Counted from the stretch's first letter, positions 25,869 to 35,241 are shown. The stretch is DNA of 64,000 nucleotides from Streptomyces neyagawaensis (GCF_023516595.1 NZ_JAMGBG010000127.1:1-64000); one strand, 5' to 3'. Program-made: numbers and translations. The notes: generated from the sequence alone by a model not told the origin.

Positions 25869-26447
25869 ATGAGTTCGGCTTTCGAGGGCGCGACGCCCGG
25901 TTTCCTCGTGTGGCGCTTGTCCATGAAGTGGCGCGTCGCGGTCGACCGCGCGGTGGCGCCGCTGGGGCTGACGCACGCCCAGTACGCACTGGTGGCCTCG
26001 CTGCACGGCATGCACCGGGCCGGGCTGCGGCCCAGTCAGCGGCAGCTCGCCGACCACACGGGGCTGGAGGCGCTGTACGTGTCGAAGCTGGCCCGCGCCC
26101 TGGAGACCGCCGGGCTGCTCGAACGGGCGCGGGACCCCCGCGACCCGCGCGCCGTGCGGTTGGCGCTCACCGATGAGGGACGCGAGGTCACCCGGCGCGC
26201 GATCGACGTCGTCCAGGGCCTGCTGCACCAGCTGATGGAGCCGCTCGGCGGTCTCGACAGCGTCCGCGCACGGGAGTTCACCCGTGAGCTGACGACTCTG
26301 CTCGACGTCCCCCTCGACCCAGCCGTTGTCGACCCGCCTCTTTCAGACCCGTCTCTCTCCGGCCCGCCTCTTTCCGGCCCGACTCTTCCCGACCCGCCCT
26401 TCACCGAGCCCTCCTTTCCCTCTGAGCGCACCGAGGAGCAGTCATGA
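25869..26447 (+). CDS. MarR-family regulator
   Basis: This encodes a 192-residue winged-HTH regulator. The MarR fold covers residues 10-140 with the recognition region RQLADHTGLEALYVSKLARA and wing DPRDPRAVRLALTDEGRE. The C-terminal 40 or so residues are a degenerate Pro/Ser repeat (SGPPLSGPTLPDPPF) not usual in the family. ATG at 25869 follows the operator. The stop overlaps the next start (ATGA), so the two genes are coupled. It probably represses itself and pirin. Confidence 0.9.
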   Translation: MSSAFEGATPGFLVWRLSMKWRVAVDRAVAPLGLTHAQYALVASLHGMHRAGLRPSQRQLADHTGLEALYVSKLARALETAGLLERARDPRDPRAVRLALTDEGREVTRRAIDVVQGLLHQLMEPLGGLDSVRAREFTRELTTLLDVPLDPAVVDPPLSDPSLSGPPLSGPTLPDPPFTEPSFPSERTEEQS

Positions 26448-26944
26448 CCACCCCTGGGACGACCACCCACACCATCCCCACCCCGGCGGCCGCACCCACC
26501 GCACCCCCCGTCAACGGCCGTGTCATCGCTCTCGCCCACTACGCCGCCCGCGCCGCCCTGGAGACCGTGCTCACCCGGTACGACCTGACGTTCCAGCAGT
26601 CGGTGACACTCCGCGTCGTCGCGGTCGCCGACGGGCCCGTCGCCCGCGAGGAGGTCGTGAACCAGGTCGTCGACTCCCTCAAGATCGGCGCGGCGGAAGT
26701 ACGCGGTGTCCTGGACGAGTTGGCCGCGGCGGAGCTGGTGGCTGCGGTCGACCGCCCCGCCGAGCCGGGCCTCGTCGCGATCACGGACGCCGGGCGGGAG
26801 GTCTACGCGAGGACCACCGCCGAGACCTCGGTGATCTCCGCGAGGATCTACGCCGGCATCCCGGCGGAGGATCTCGCGGTCGCGGGCCGGGTGCTCGGCC
26901 TCGTCACCGAGCGCGCCAACGCGGAACTCGCGGCCGTGCGCTGA
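26444..26944 (+). CDS. Second MarR-like wHTH protein
   Basis: This encodes a 166-residue protein with a divergent MarR-type winged helix. It has a helical start (VIALAHYAARAALETVLTRY), a HTH region around AREEVVNQVVDSLKIGAAEVRG and a wing near LVAITDAGREVY. The ATG overlaps the stop of the upstream MarR gene by 4 bp, so the pair may act as a heteromeric or sequential regulator. The first 25 residues are a low-complexity Thr/Pro/Ala extension. Confidence 0.78.
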   Translation: MTTPGTTTHTIPTPAAAPTAPPVNGRVIALAHYAARAALETVLTRYDLTFQQSVTLRVVAVADGPVAREEVVNQVVDSLKIGAAEVRGVLDELAAAELVAAVDRPAEPGLVAITDAGREVYARTTAETSVISARIYAGIPAEDLAVAGRVLGLVTERANAELAAVR

Positions 26945-27063
26945 CCGACCACCTCGGCCGACGACCTCGGCCGACCCCCACCCGACCCGCACTGCCACAG
27001 CCCTGCCGAGCCAGTGGAATATCCGACTGACTCGGCAGGTTGTGGGCGGCGAAGGAGGTCACA

Positions 27064-27411
27064 GTGGACACGACGTACTACGACCACGGGACACCGGCCG
27101 AGCGCTGGGAGCGCGCGCGGATGTTCTTCGACGCCGAGGAGTACGCGGCCGCCGCGCGCGTCCTCAGCGCGCTGGTCGAGGAGGTGCCGGAGCAGACCGG
27201 CCCCCGACTGCTGCTGGCCCGCGCCTACTACCACTCCGCCCAACTGCGGCGCGCCGAGGACGAGTTGCGCGTACTCGTCGAGCGTGACCCGGTGGAGCAC
27301 TACGCCCGGCTGCTGCTGGGCCGCACCCTGCAACGGCAGGCCCGGCACGACGAGGCGGAGTCCCACCTGCGCATCGCCTCGGCCCTCGCGGGCGACTTCG
27401 AGCGGCTGTGA
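27064..27411 (+). CDS. Small tetratricopeptide-repeat protein
   Basis: This encodes a 115-residue helical protein with about two to three TPR units, for example ARMFFDAEEYAAAARVLSAL and ARLLLGRTLQRQARHDEAES. GTG at 27064 has AGGAGG 5 nt upstream. Proteins of this size and type are common in Streptomyces and are presumed to scaffold protein contacts. No partner is evident. Confidence 0.82.
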   Translation: MDTTYYDHGTPAERWERARMFFDAEEYAAAARVLSALVEEVPEQTGPRLLLARAYYHSAQLRRAEDELRVLVERDPVEHYARLLLGRTLQRQARHDEAESHLRIASALAGDFERL

Positions 27412-27507
27412 GGGAGCACCGCTCCACGCCCTGCCGCACGCCGTACCGCACTCAGCGCCCTGCCGCGCGTCCTACTCAGAGTCCTGCTCCGCGTCCTGCT
27501 CCGCGCG

Positions 27508-28941
27508 CTACTCCACGCCCTGCTCCACGCTCCGCTTCGCCTCGGTCCGGCCCCCGTACGTCCGCTTTCCCTTGCGGTGGGCGATCTCGCCCAGGACGAC
27601 GTCCACGGCGATGAACGCGGCGAGCGGGATGCCGAGGAGCGGGACGAAGTAGCCGAGGACGGCGACGACCGCCAGCGCGGGGACGAGGATCTGCGGGGGC
27701 ACCTGCTGCCAGGCGCCGCGCGGGATCGGGCGGCCGAAGGCGGAGGCCCGGCCCCGCTGCCACCACATGCGGTAGCCCCAGAGGATCAGCAGGACGAGGG
27801 AGGCCGCCAGCGCGATCAGCAGGAGCTGGTTGACCAGGCCGAACAGGACGCCGGTGTGGGCGTCGATGCCCCAGCGGGTGAGCTTGGCCAGCACCGGGAA
27901 GTCGGCGAACCGGAGGGTGTCGGTGACCTCGGCGGTCGACGGGTCCACGGCCACCGCGTCCTGCTTGGTGGGCCAGCTGCGCTGGACCTGCTTCACCACG
28001 TACGCGGAGGACACGTCGGCGGGCGGCACGACCTCGACCGGGTCGCCCAGGCCCTCCGCGCGGGCGGCGGCGAGGATCTTGTCGAGGTCGCCCTCCGCGG
28101 CGGCCCCTCCCTCCGCCGCGCCGGCGTCATGGCCGCCGTGGTCGCCCGCCGCGGCCGAGATCGCCGGGGTGGCCTGGCGCAGTTCGGTGCGCAGGACGTC
28201 GATGTTGGCGCCGGCGTACGCCGACCAGGTCAGGCCCGTCGCCGAGAGGAAGAAGAACCCGGCCGCGGCCCACACGCCGACCGTGCCGTGCAGGCCCAGG
28301 GTGCGGCGCCGGCCGCTCGTGCCGCGCACCTTGCGCTGGGCGCGACGGCGGCCGAACCAGAGGACAAGACCGCCGGCCGAGATGACCCACAGCCAGCTGG
28401 CGGCGAGTTCACTGTAGAGGCGACCGGTCTCGCCGAGGTGCAGGTTGGCGTGGAGCTTGTCGATCCAGGTCCGCAGCGGCAGCGCGCCGGTCGCGCCGTA
28501 CTGCTCCAGCGCCCCGCGGACCTCCGCCGTGTACGGGTCGACGAAGACCGCGAGCGTGCCGGTCTCGTCGACGCCCTCGACCCCGGACAGCATCACCCTG
28601 GTCGTCGCGTCGTCCGCGGGCGAGGGGCGTACGGCCGCGATGGTGCCCTCGGGGTGCGCCTTGCGGGCGGCGGCCACCTGCTCGGAGATCGGCAGCTTCT
28701 CGTCGCCCACCTTCGCGACGGTCATCTCATCGGCGTAGACGATCTTCTCGATCTGGAACGAGGCGGCGTACAGCCCGCCCGTCAGGGCGGCGACCAGCAG
28801 GAACGGGGCGACCAGGACGCCCGCGTAGAAGTGCAGCCGCAGGACGAGCGGCCTGAGGGAGGCCCAGGCGCTCCTCGTCGCGCCGTCGGGCGTGACGGGT
28901 TTCGGGGTCTCGTCCGTCTCGGTCGAGGGGGCGATGGTCAT
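27508..28941 (-). CDS. PepSY-domain membrane protein
   Basis: This encodes a 477-residue PepSY-associated TM protein. A first TM segment follows LRLHFYAGVLVAPFLLVAAL. A periplasmic PepSY region comes next, then central TM segments (SELAASWLWVISAGGLVLWF and TVGVWAAAGFFFLSATGLTW), an outer loop with a His/Asp-rich patch (GDHGGHDAG) and C-terminal TMs. Relatives act in iron/siderophore reduction or copper handling. ATG at 28941 has GGAGC 9 nt upstream. A CRP-like palindrome lies in the divergent region with def. Confidence 0.87.
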   Translation of the reverse strand: MTIAPSTETDETPKPVTPDGATRSAWASLRPLVLRLHFYAGVLVAPFLLVAALTGGLYAASFQIEKIVYADEMTVAKVGDEKLPISEQVAAARKAHPEGTIAAVRPSPADDATTRVMLSGVEGVDETGTLAVFVDPYTAEVRGALEQYGATGALPLRTWIDKLHANLHLGETGRLYSELAASWLWVISAGGLVLWFGRRRAQRKVRGTSGRRRTLGLHGTVGVWAAAGFFFLSATGLTWSAYAGANIDVLRTELRQATPAISAAAGDHGGHDAGAAEGGAAAEGDLDKILAAARAEGLGDPVEVVPPADVSSAYVVKQVQRSWPTKQDAVAVDPSTAEVTDTLRFADFPVLAKLTRWGIDAHTGVLFGLVNQLLLIALAASLVLLILWGYRMWWQRGRASAFGRPIPRGAWQQVPPQILVPALAVVAVLGYFVPLLGIPLAAFIAVDVVLGEIAHRKGKRTYGGRTEAKRSVEQGVE

Positions 28942-29035
28942 CGGCGGCTGCTCCGGGGTACGGGGACGGGGACGTCGTGGCGGTCCAGGCGGTTCAGTAG
29001 TCGGAGCGTGCGGGCACCGAGTTCCCGACACTTCA

Positions 29036-29051
29036 TGTGACGTGGATCACA
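29036..29051. promoter_or_regulatory. CRP-like palindrome
   Basis: TGTGACGTGGATCACA matches the classic TGTGA-N6-TCACA pattern exactly. Flanking A and T extend the symmetry to 18 bp (29035-29052). It lies between the divergent PepSY and deformylase genes, 81 bp before the deformylase start. Streptomyces encodes a Crp protein, but its binding here is untested. Confidence 0.6.
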
Positions 29052-29132
29052 TAGTCGTCAGGGGGCGGACGGGCCCCTCGGGGCCGGGAGAGCCGCCTCG
29101 CATCGGTTCATCCCGCTTGGCATGCTGGCGCG

Positions 29133-29789
29133 ATGGCTTCCGAACGAGAGCGCACCGAGTCCCGCCCGCTGAGCGACCGGGTCGAGGAACTCCTCGCCCA
29201 CGAGGGCCCGCTGCCGATCGTGGCCGCGGGCGATCCGGTACTGCGCCGCACTGCCGAGCCCTTCGACGGCCAGCTCGACGCCGGTCTGCTGGCCCGTTTC
29301 GTCGCCGCGCTGCGAGCCACCATGCACGCGGCACCGGGCGTCGGCCTCGCCGCACCCCAGGTGGGGGTGCCCCTGCGGATCGCGGTGATCGAGGATCCGG
29401 CGCCGGTGCCGGAGGAGGTGCGGCTGGCCCGGGGGCGGGTCCCGCAGCCGTTCCGTGTCCTGGTCAATCCGGCGTACGAGGCGGTCGGACCGTACCGTGA
29501 CGCCTTCTTCGAGGGCTGTTTGAGCGTGCCGGGGTGGCAGGCCGTGGTGGCCCGGCACGCCAAGGTGCGGCTGCGGGGGCTCGACGAGCGGGGGCGGGCG
29601 GTGGACGAGGAGTTCTCCGGGTGGCCCGCCCGTATCGTCCAGCACGAGACGGACCACCTGAACGGCACGCTCTACCTCGACCACGCCGAGCTGCGTTCCC
29701 TCTCCTCGAACCAGGCGATGGCCGAGCGGTGGAACGACCCCACCCCGGCCCGCGCCGCCCGCGCCCTCGGCTTCCTGCTGCCTGATTGA
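29133..29789 (+). CDS. def: Peptide deformylase
   Basis: This encodes a 218-residue metalloenzyme that removes the N-formyl group from new proteins. All three motifs are intact: GVGLAAPQ (69-76), EGCLSVPG (metal Cys129) and QHETDHLNG (metal His171 and His175, catalytic Glu172). The N-terminal extension of about 25 residues is common in actinobacterial paralogues. Streptomyces usually encodes several copies. The ATG at 29133 was chosen from the length of the family core. Confidence 0.95.
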   Translation: MASERERTESRPLSDRVEELLAHEGPLPIVAAGDPVLRRTAEPFDGQLDAGLLARFVAALRATMHAAPGVGLAAPQVGVPLRIAVIEDPAPVPEEVRLARGRVPQPFRVLVNPAYEAVGPYRDAFFEGCLSVPGWQAVVARHAKVRLRGLDERGRAVDEEFSGWPARIVQHETDHLNGTLYLDHAELRSLSSNQAMAERWNDPTPARAARALGFLLPD

Positions 29790-29835
29790 GGGGCCGGCCC
29801 CACTGCGGGGCTGAGGGGCCGGCCCCACTGCGGGC
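29787..29835. repeat. Tandem 25-bp repeat after def
   Basis: TGAGGGGCCGGCCCCACTGC is repeated at 29787 and 29812. Each unit contains the palindrome GGGGCCGGCCCC, which could act as a terminator. The first unit includes the def stop codon. Confidence 0.7.
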
Positions 29836-29862
29836 TGAGAGACCGACCCCACGCCCGGCTGC

Positions 29863-30061
29863 CGCCGCGCCCCCGCGCGCCGAGGACCAGTGCGGCGGCG
29901 TCCCGCCCCTCCCGGACGAGGGCGTACTCCGGCTCCTCCGGGGCGATCAGGCTGGTCACCTTCACGTCCGGGTGGCGGTCGCTCACCCGCCGGGCGGCGG
30001 CGTCGACGATGTCCTCGGCGAGTGTCTCCTCGGACGGCTTACCGAGGTGCGCGGCCGACCC
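29863..30061 (-). pseudogene. Universal stress protein fragment
   Basis: About 65 codons on the minus strand read LAEDIVDAAARRVSDRHPDV, then VTSLIAPEEPEYALVREGRD and AAALVLGARGRGG. This is the central half of a UspA domain (normally followed by a GxLLGSV ATP-binding loop). Both the N-terminus and the ATP-binding C-terminus are missing and replaced by GC-rich repeats on each side. Confidence 0.65.
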
Positions 30062-30067
30062 CACCGG

Positions 30068-30129
30068 CGAACCCGGGCCGAGCGGCTTGATCCACCACCG
30101 AACCCGGGCCGAGCCGCTTGATCCACCGC
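30068..30129. repeat. Tandem 31-bp repeat
   Basis: CGAACCCGGGCCGAGCGGCT with TGATCCACC following occurs at 30068 and, with two changes, at 30099. It lies between the universal-stress-protein fragment and the oxidoreductase gene. Short CCCAG-type low-complexity sequence continues to about 30243. Confidence 0.65.
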
Positions 30130-30296
30130 CGCACCGGGCCGGGCGGCCGGCTCGGCCGCCGAACCGAGCGGCCTGCTCGGCCGCCGGGAGGAACGGCTTC
30201 CCCCGGTCCCGTCCCAGCCCCAGCCCCAGTCCCAGTCCCGGCCCCCGGCGAGGCGGCTTCCTCTCCGCCCCCGGCAGGGCGACCCGCCCTGCCCGT

Positions 30297-31754
30297 TCAG
30301 CCCCGGTACGCCTCCAGCAGCCGTAGCCAGATCTCGCTGATCGTGGGGTACGAGGGGACCGCGTGCCACAGCCGGTCGACGGGGACCTCCCCGGCGACGG
30401 CGATCGTGGCCGAGTGGATCAGTTCGCCGACGGCGGGCCCGACGAAGGTGACCCCGCGGAGGATCTCGCGGTCCAGGTCGACGACCATCCGGGCGCGGCC
30501 CCGGTAGCCGTCGGCGTACAGCCCGGCCCCGGCCACGGAGGAGAACTCGACGTCGACGGCGCGGACGCGGTGGCCTGCCCGTTCCGCCTCGGCGAGGGAG
30601 AGGCCGACGGAGGCGGCCTCGGGGTCGGTGAAGACGACCTGCGGGACGGCACGGTGGTCGGCGGTGGCGGCGTGGGCGCCCCAGGGGTCGCTCTCCAGGA
30701 TCGGGACACCGGCCGCGCGGGCGGCGATGGCGGCCCCCGCGATGCGCGCCTGGTACTTGCCCTGGTGGGTGAGGAGCGCCCGGTGGTTGGCGTCGCCGAC
30801 CGCGTAGAGCCAGTCGCTGCCGGTCACCCGGAGGCTGTCGTCGACGGACAGCCAGGTGCCGGGTTCCAGGCCGACGGTGTCGAGGCCGATGTCGTCGGTG
30901 CGCGGGGCGCGGCCGGTGGCGAAGAGGATCTCGTCGGCCTCCAGGCGGTCCCCGGTGTCGGTGAGCGCCACCACGGTGCCGTTCTCACGGGTCACCGACG
31001 TCACGGACGTACCGGTGCGGACGTCCGCGCCCGCCTCGGTGAGCGCCTCGGCGACCAGTTCACCGGCGAAGGGTTCCATGCGAGGCAGCAGGCCCTTGCC
31101 GCGGACGAGGACGGTGACCTCGGAGCCGAGGGCGCGCCAGGCGGTGGCCATCTCGACGGCGACGACTCCGCCGCCGACGACGATCAGCCGGCCGGGCACC
31201 TGCTTCGCGCTGGTGGCCTCACGGCTCGTCCAGGGCCGCACCTCGTCCAGTCCGGGCAGGTCGGGCAGGACGGCGCGGCTGCCGGTGGAGACGACCACCG
31301 CGTGCCGTGCGGTGAGGACGTGCCGGCCGCCGTCGGGGGCGTCGACGACGACCCGGCGGGGCCCGGCCAGCCGCCCGTGGCCGCGGTGGAAGACCGCTCC
31401 GATGCTCTCGAGCCACGCGACCTGGCCGTCGTCCTTCCAGTCGGCAGCCTCGTAGTCGCGGTGGGCGAGCACTTCGGCGGCGTTCAGCGGGCCCTCGACG
31501 AGGTGGCGCAGACCGGGCACGCGGCGGGCGTCGGCCCGGGCGATCGCGGGGCGCAGCAGAGCCTTGCTGGGCATGCAGGCCCAGTACGAGCACTCGCCGC
31601 CGGCGAGTTCGCTCTCCACGACCGCGGTGGACAGGCCGGCCGCGCGGGTGCGGTCGGCGACGTTCTCCCCCACGGGTCCGGCACCGAGCACCACCACGTC
31701 GTACATGGTCCCCGTGGTGTCCTCGTCGTTTTCGGTGTGTTCCGTATCCGTCAT
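30297..31754 (-). CDS. Pyridine nucleotide-disulfide oxidoreductase
   Basis: This encodes a 485-residue flavoprotein of the dihydrolipoyl dehydrogenase/mercuric reductase class. VVLGAGPVGE binds FAD. ECSYWACMPSK holds the redox disulfide Cys55-Cys60; the intervening residues differ from the usual CLNVGC. LIVVGGGVVAVEMA binds NAD(P), and HAVPSYPTISE carries the catalytic His near the C-terminus. The CSYWAC variant marks a subgroup of actinobacterial reductases of unknown substrate. It is divergent from a thioredoxin gene. ATG at 31754 is the likely start. Confidence 0.88.
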   Translation of the reverse strand: MTDTEHTENDEDTTGTMYDVVVLGAGPVGENVADRTRAAGLSTAVVESELAGGECSYWACMPSKALLRPAIARADARRVPGLRHLVEGPLNAAEVLAHRDYEAADWKDDGQVAWLESIGAVFHRGHGRLAGPRRVVVDAPDGGRHVLTARHAVVVSTGSRAVLPDLPGLDEVRPWTSREATSAKQVPGRLIVVGGGVVAVEMATAWRALGSEVTVLVRGKGLLPRMEPFAGELVAEALTEAGADVRTGTSVTSVTRENGTVVALTDTGDRLEADEILFATGRAPRTDDIGLDTVGLEPGTWLSVDDSLRVTGSDWLYAVGDANHRALLTHQGKYQARIAGAAIAARAAGVPILESDPWGAHAATADHRAVPQVVFTDPEAASVGLSLAEAERAGHRVRAVDVEFSSVAGAGLYADGYRGRARMVVDLDREILRGVTFVGPAVGELIHSATIAVAGEVPVDRLWHAVPSYPTISEIWLRLLEAYRG

Positions 31755-31882
31755 GGGGTCAGTCTGGTTGGTGGTGTGCGCCGTGGCCACATGGGTACGC
31801 GCGCGGAATAGGCCACCGACGGGTGGCGTTGTCGACAGCGGCTCGCCCCGAGCACCGACACCCAGGAAGAGGGATGCACGCC

Positions 31883-32269
<387 letters not shown>

Positions 32270-32307
32270 CCGGCGGGCCCACGACACCGACGGCGGCCCC
32301 CGGTGGG

Positions 32308-33342
32308 TCAGCTCGATTCGCGGTGGACGATCCGCGCGCCGAGCACATCGTGGGTCGTGGGCACCATGGCGGGGTCGCGGACCGCGCGGTCGACCAGTTC
32401 CGCGAGGTCGCGGCCGGAGGGCAGCTCGATGTGGACGGTGCTGAGGCGCGGTCGCAGCAGACGGCCCAGCATGAGGTCGTCGGCGCCGACGACGGCCGTG
32501 TCGTCGGGGACGCGGACGCCCACGTCCCGCAGCGCCCGCATCACGAGCATCGCGTACTCGTCGTTGTACGCGAACACCGCGTCGAGGCCGAGGGAGCGCC
32601 ACCGGGCGGCGAGCCGTCCCGCGGCCTCCTCGTCGTAGGCGAGGGGCAGTTCGGTGATCGTCGCCTCCGTGCCGCGGACCGCGCGCCGCACGCCCTCCAG
32701 CCGGGGCTGGGAGAACACCCCGAGGCCGGGCTCCTCCGGCACGACGACGCCGATACGGCGGTGCCCGCGCTCGACCAGGTGTCGGCCGGCGCTCTCGCCG
32801 ACGACACCGTGGTCCAGGAGCAGCACATGGGCGCCCTCGACGGGTTCGGGGCTGAGGGTGACGACGGCGCGTGCGCCGGAGCGCTTCAGGATGGCCACGC
32901 CCTGCGGGCCGAGCCCCTCGCCGGGGACGATCACGGCGACCGGGCGCAGTTCGGCCCAGGCGCGGGCCGCCTCGTCGCCGCGCAGACCGACGCCGCCGTA
33001 CTGCACGACGGTGTAGTCGAGGCGGCTGAGGGCCCACTGGAGATCGTTGATGAACTGGCTGTAGAGCGGCCCTATGGGCACGTTGGGGGTCGGCATGAGG
33101 ACCATGCGGCTGTGACCGGCGCGCAGGCTGCGGGCGGCGGCGTGCGGGACGTACCCCAGCTCCTTCGCGGCCTCGTGGACACGGCGGCGGGTGGGCTCGC
33201 TGATGCGGACGGCACTGGTGTTGTTGAGGACGTAACTGACGGTCGCTCGTGAGACACCCGCCAGGCGGGCCACATCGGCGCTCGTGGGCACGGACCGTTG
33301 CAGCGGCGCGGGCGGGGCGGGCTCTTTCGGTATCTGCACCAT
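32308..33342 (-). CDS. LacI-family transcriptional regulator
   Basis: This encodes a 344-residue repressor. The LacI HTH and hinge are TSADVARLAGVSRATVSYVL and VRISEPTRRRVHEAAKELGY. A periplasmic-binding-protein-like sugar domain follows (FAYNDEYAMLVMRAL, VVGADDLMLGRL). The first 20 residues are an extension. No sugar transporter adjoins it, so the regulon is unclear; the esterase 740 bp away on the other strand is the nearest divergent gene. Confidence 0.9.
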   Translation of the reverse strand: MVQIPKEPAPPAPLQRSVPTSADVARLAGVSRATVSYVLNNTSAVRISEPTRRRVHEAAKELGYVPHAAARSLRAGHSRMVLMPTPNVPIGPLYSQFINDLQWALSRLDYTVVQYGGVGLRGDEAARAWAELRPVAVIVPGEGLGPQGVAILKRSGARAVVTLSPEPVEGAHVLLLDHGVVGESAGRHLVERGHRRIGVVVPEEPGLGVFSQPRLEGVRRAVRGTEATITELPLAYDEEAAGRLAARWRSLGLDAVFAYNDEYAMLVMRALRDVGVRVPDDTAVVGADDLMLGRLLRPRLSTVHIELPSGRDLAELVDRAVRDPAMVPTTHDVLGARIVHRESS

Positions 33343-34080
33343 GACGACGGCATCCTTGCAGAAGCTGTGAAGGGCGTTCCGGCCGGGGGACTTCCGGCCG
33401 CACGGGAGCTCGGGTCCGGGCCGTGCGAGGGCTCGGGTTCGGGCGACCGATCTTTGTGGCTGGGCAGTTTGGCGAATTTGTTCGAAACCTGTTCAGTCCT
33501 GCAACCATTTCGCGCCATCTCCGTGAAGGTGGGGTGATGGCGGCGTTTGGTCTACCACCGCCGGCGCCCCTCTCCCGGCCCCGCCCGTCCGCGCCCGCCC
33601 TCGCCGTGGGGGCGGGCGGTGGCGTTCCCCGTGGGCCCTGGGGCGCGGTTGCGCTGGCAACGGGGCCGGTGGGCTGCCGGGAGACCCCTGAGAGCGAGCC
33701 CCGGCGCGCGTGGGCGAGGGCCGGCCACGGGTTCCTCACGAGATCCGCGCAAGAGGTGTGCGGAGGCCGCTCGGTCGGCGGGCGTCGGCGTCAGCACGAC
33801 CGCTACGTCCGCGTAACACGTCAAACCAATGGCGTGAACTGTGTGTTGCCTATGCGTCGGCGCGGCCGGTTCGCATGGGGGGGGGGACGGGGTCCGGCGG
33901 GCTCTCGACCCCCACAGGCGGCGCCTCGGTGCGGCGGGGGTTCGCCGGGGATGCGCCGAGGGCGCGACGGCACCCGCCACTTGGCGGGCATCGGCCGCCG
34001 TACGACGGCCTCCGTAGGGCTTGCGGGCGCGCTCATCATCGCGGTACGAACCACCGGCACGGCACCGCAGAGGAGAAGCC
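33343..34080. other. 738-bp divergent intergenic region
   Basis: It lies between the LacI gene and the esterase. AT-richer DNA near 33465-33500 (GGCGAATTTGTTCGAAACC) may contain the LacI promoter. A run of ten G occurs near 33878-33887. No frame has a recognisable domain. Confidence 0.45.
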
Positions 34081-35058
34081 ATGAGCACCATGGTCCCGCC
34101 CCCGTTCGACCCGGAACTCGCGGCAGTACTCGAAGTCATCAAGGACGTCCTGCCCCGCGAGTTCACGATGGACGACATACCGGCCCTGCGTCAGGGTCCG
34201 GGCATCGAACTGCTGGCCCAGCTGGACCTGACGATGGGCGGGACCTTCGAGGTCGAGGACCGGCCGGTGCCGGGGCCGGAGGGCGCCCCCGAGATCTCCC
34301 TGCTGATCTGCCGCCCCAAGGAACCGGTACGGCCGGGCCCGCTGCCGGTCCTCTACCACGTGCACGGCGGCGGCATGGTCGTCGGCAACAACCGGGTCGG
34401 GGTGGACGCGCCGCTCGCCTGGGCGCGGGAGCTGGGCGCGGTCGTGGTGTCCGTGGAGTACCGGCTGGCTCCCGAGCATCCGCACCCGGCGCCCGTCGAC
34501 GACGTCTGGGCGGGGCTGCTGTGGACGGCCGAGAACGCGAAGGAGATCGGCGGGGACCCCGACCGGATCGTCCTCACCGGCGCCAGCGCGGGCGGGGGCC
34601 TGGCCGCCGCGCTGGCACTGCTCGCGCGGGATCGCGGCGGGCCGCGGCCGCTCGGGCAGATGCTGCTGTGCCCGATGCTCGACGACCGCAACGACACGCC
34701 GTCGGCCCACCAGATGGCGGGGCTCGGCGTGTGGGACCGCACCGCCAACGAGACCGGCTGGACGGCGTTGCTGGGCGAGCAGCGGGGCAGGGCGGACGTG
34801 TCCCCGTACGCGGCGCCCGCGCGGGCGGAGGACCTGTCGGGGTTGCCGCCGGCGTTCCTGGATGTGGGCTCCGCGGAGACGTTCCGGGACGAGGTCGTCG
34901 CGTACGCGTCGCGGTTGTGGCAGGCGGGCGGGGAGGCGGAGCTGCATGTCTGGCCCGGGGGGTTCCACGGGTTCGACGGGTTCGCCCCGCAGGCGGCGCT
35001 GTCGCAGGACTGCCGGGCGGCGCATGTGAGGTGGCTGCGGCGGCTGCTCGGGGAGTAG
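34081..35058 (+). CDS. Alpha/beta hydrolase (HSL-type esterase)
   Basis: This encodes a 325-residue carboxylesterase of the hormone-sensitive-lipase family. The oxyanion motif HGGG is at 95-98 and the nucleophile is Ser169 in GASAGGG. The acid residue lies in LDVGSAETFRDEV (about 265) and the His in HGFDGF (about 297). It hydrolyses short-chain esters in the cytoplasm. ATG at 34081 follows GAGGAGAAGCC. A nested hairpin terminator lies downstream at 35197-35241. Confidence 0.9.
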   Translation: MSTMVPPPFDPELAAVLEVIKDVLPREFTMDDIPALRQGPGIELLAQLDLTMGGTFEVEDRPVPGPEGAPEISLLICRPKEPVRPGPLPVLYHVHGGGMVVGNNRVGVDAPLAWARELGAVVVSVEYRLAPEHPHPAPVDDVWAGLLWTAENAKEIGGDPDRIVLTGASAGGGLAAALALLARDRGGPRPLGQMLLCPMLDDRNDTPSAHQMAGLGVWDRTANETGWTALLGEQRGRADVSPYAAPARAEDLSGLPPAFLDVGSAETFRDEVVAYASRLWQAGGEAELHVWPGGFHGFDGFAPQAALSQDCRAAHVRWLRRLLGE

Positions 35059-35070
35059 GGCGCGCATCGG

Positions 35071-35190
35071 CTCGGGGCCGGCGCGGGTTCGTCGGCGGGT
35101 GCGGCTGCGATGGGGCTGGTCGCGCAGTTCCTCGGGGCCGGCGCGGGTTCGTCGGCGGGGGTGGGGGCGATGGGGCTGGTCGCGCAGTTC
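35071..35190. repeat. 60-bp direct repeat
   Basis: The segment CTCGGGGCCGGCGCGGGTTC...TGGGGCTGGTCGCGCAGTTC appears twice with an exact 60-bp period (35071-35130 and 35131-35190). Part of it, GTCGCGCAGTTCC, recurs in reverse near 57382-57405 as GGGGAACCGCGCGA, so it belongs to a dispersed intergenic repeat. Confidence 0.75.
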
Positions 35191-35196
35191 CCCGCG

Positions 35197-35241
35197 CCCC
35201 CTGAAAAGCGCCCGGGGCTGCGCCCCGTGCTTTTCAGGGGG
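35197..35241 (+). terminator. Nested hairpin terminator after the esterase
   Basis: CCCCCTGAAAAGC (35197-35209) pairs perfectly over 13 bp with GCTTTTCAGGGGG (35229-35241). The loop contains a second hairpin, GGGGCTGCGCCCC. Confidence 0.75.

Noticed and set aside
33465..33500. LacI operator near GGCGAATTTGTTCGAAACC
   Set aside because: The symmetry is weak and there is no second copy, so I left it as part of the intergenic description.
33423..35204. 593-codon open frame on the plus strand
   Set aside because: It overlaps the esterase gene in another frame, is extremely Arg/Gly-rich, and is a by-product of GC-rich coding DNA.
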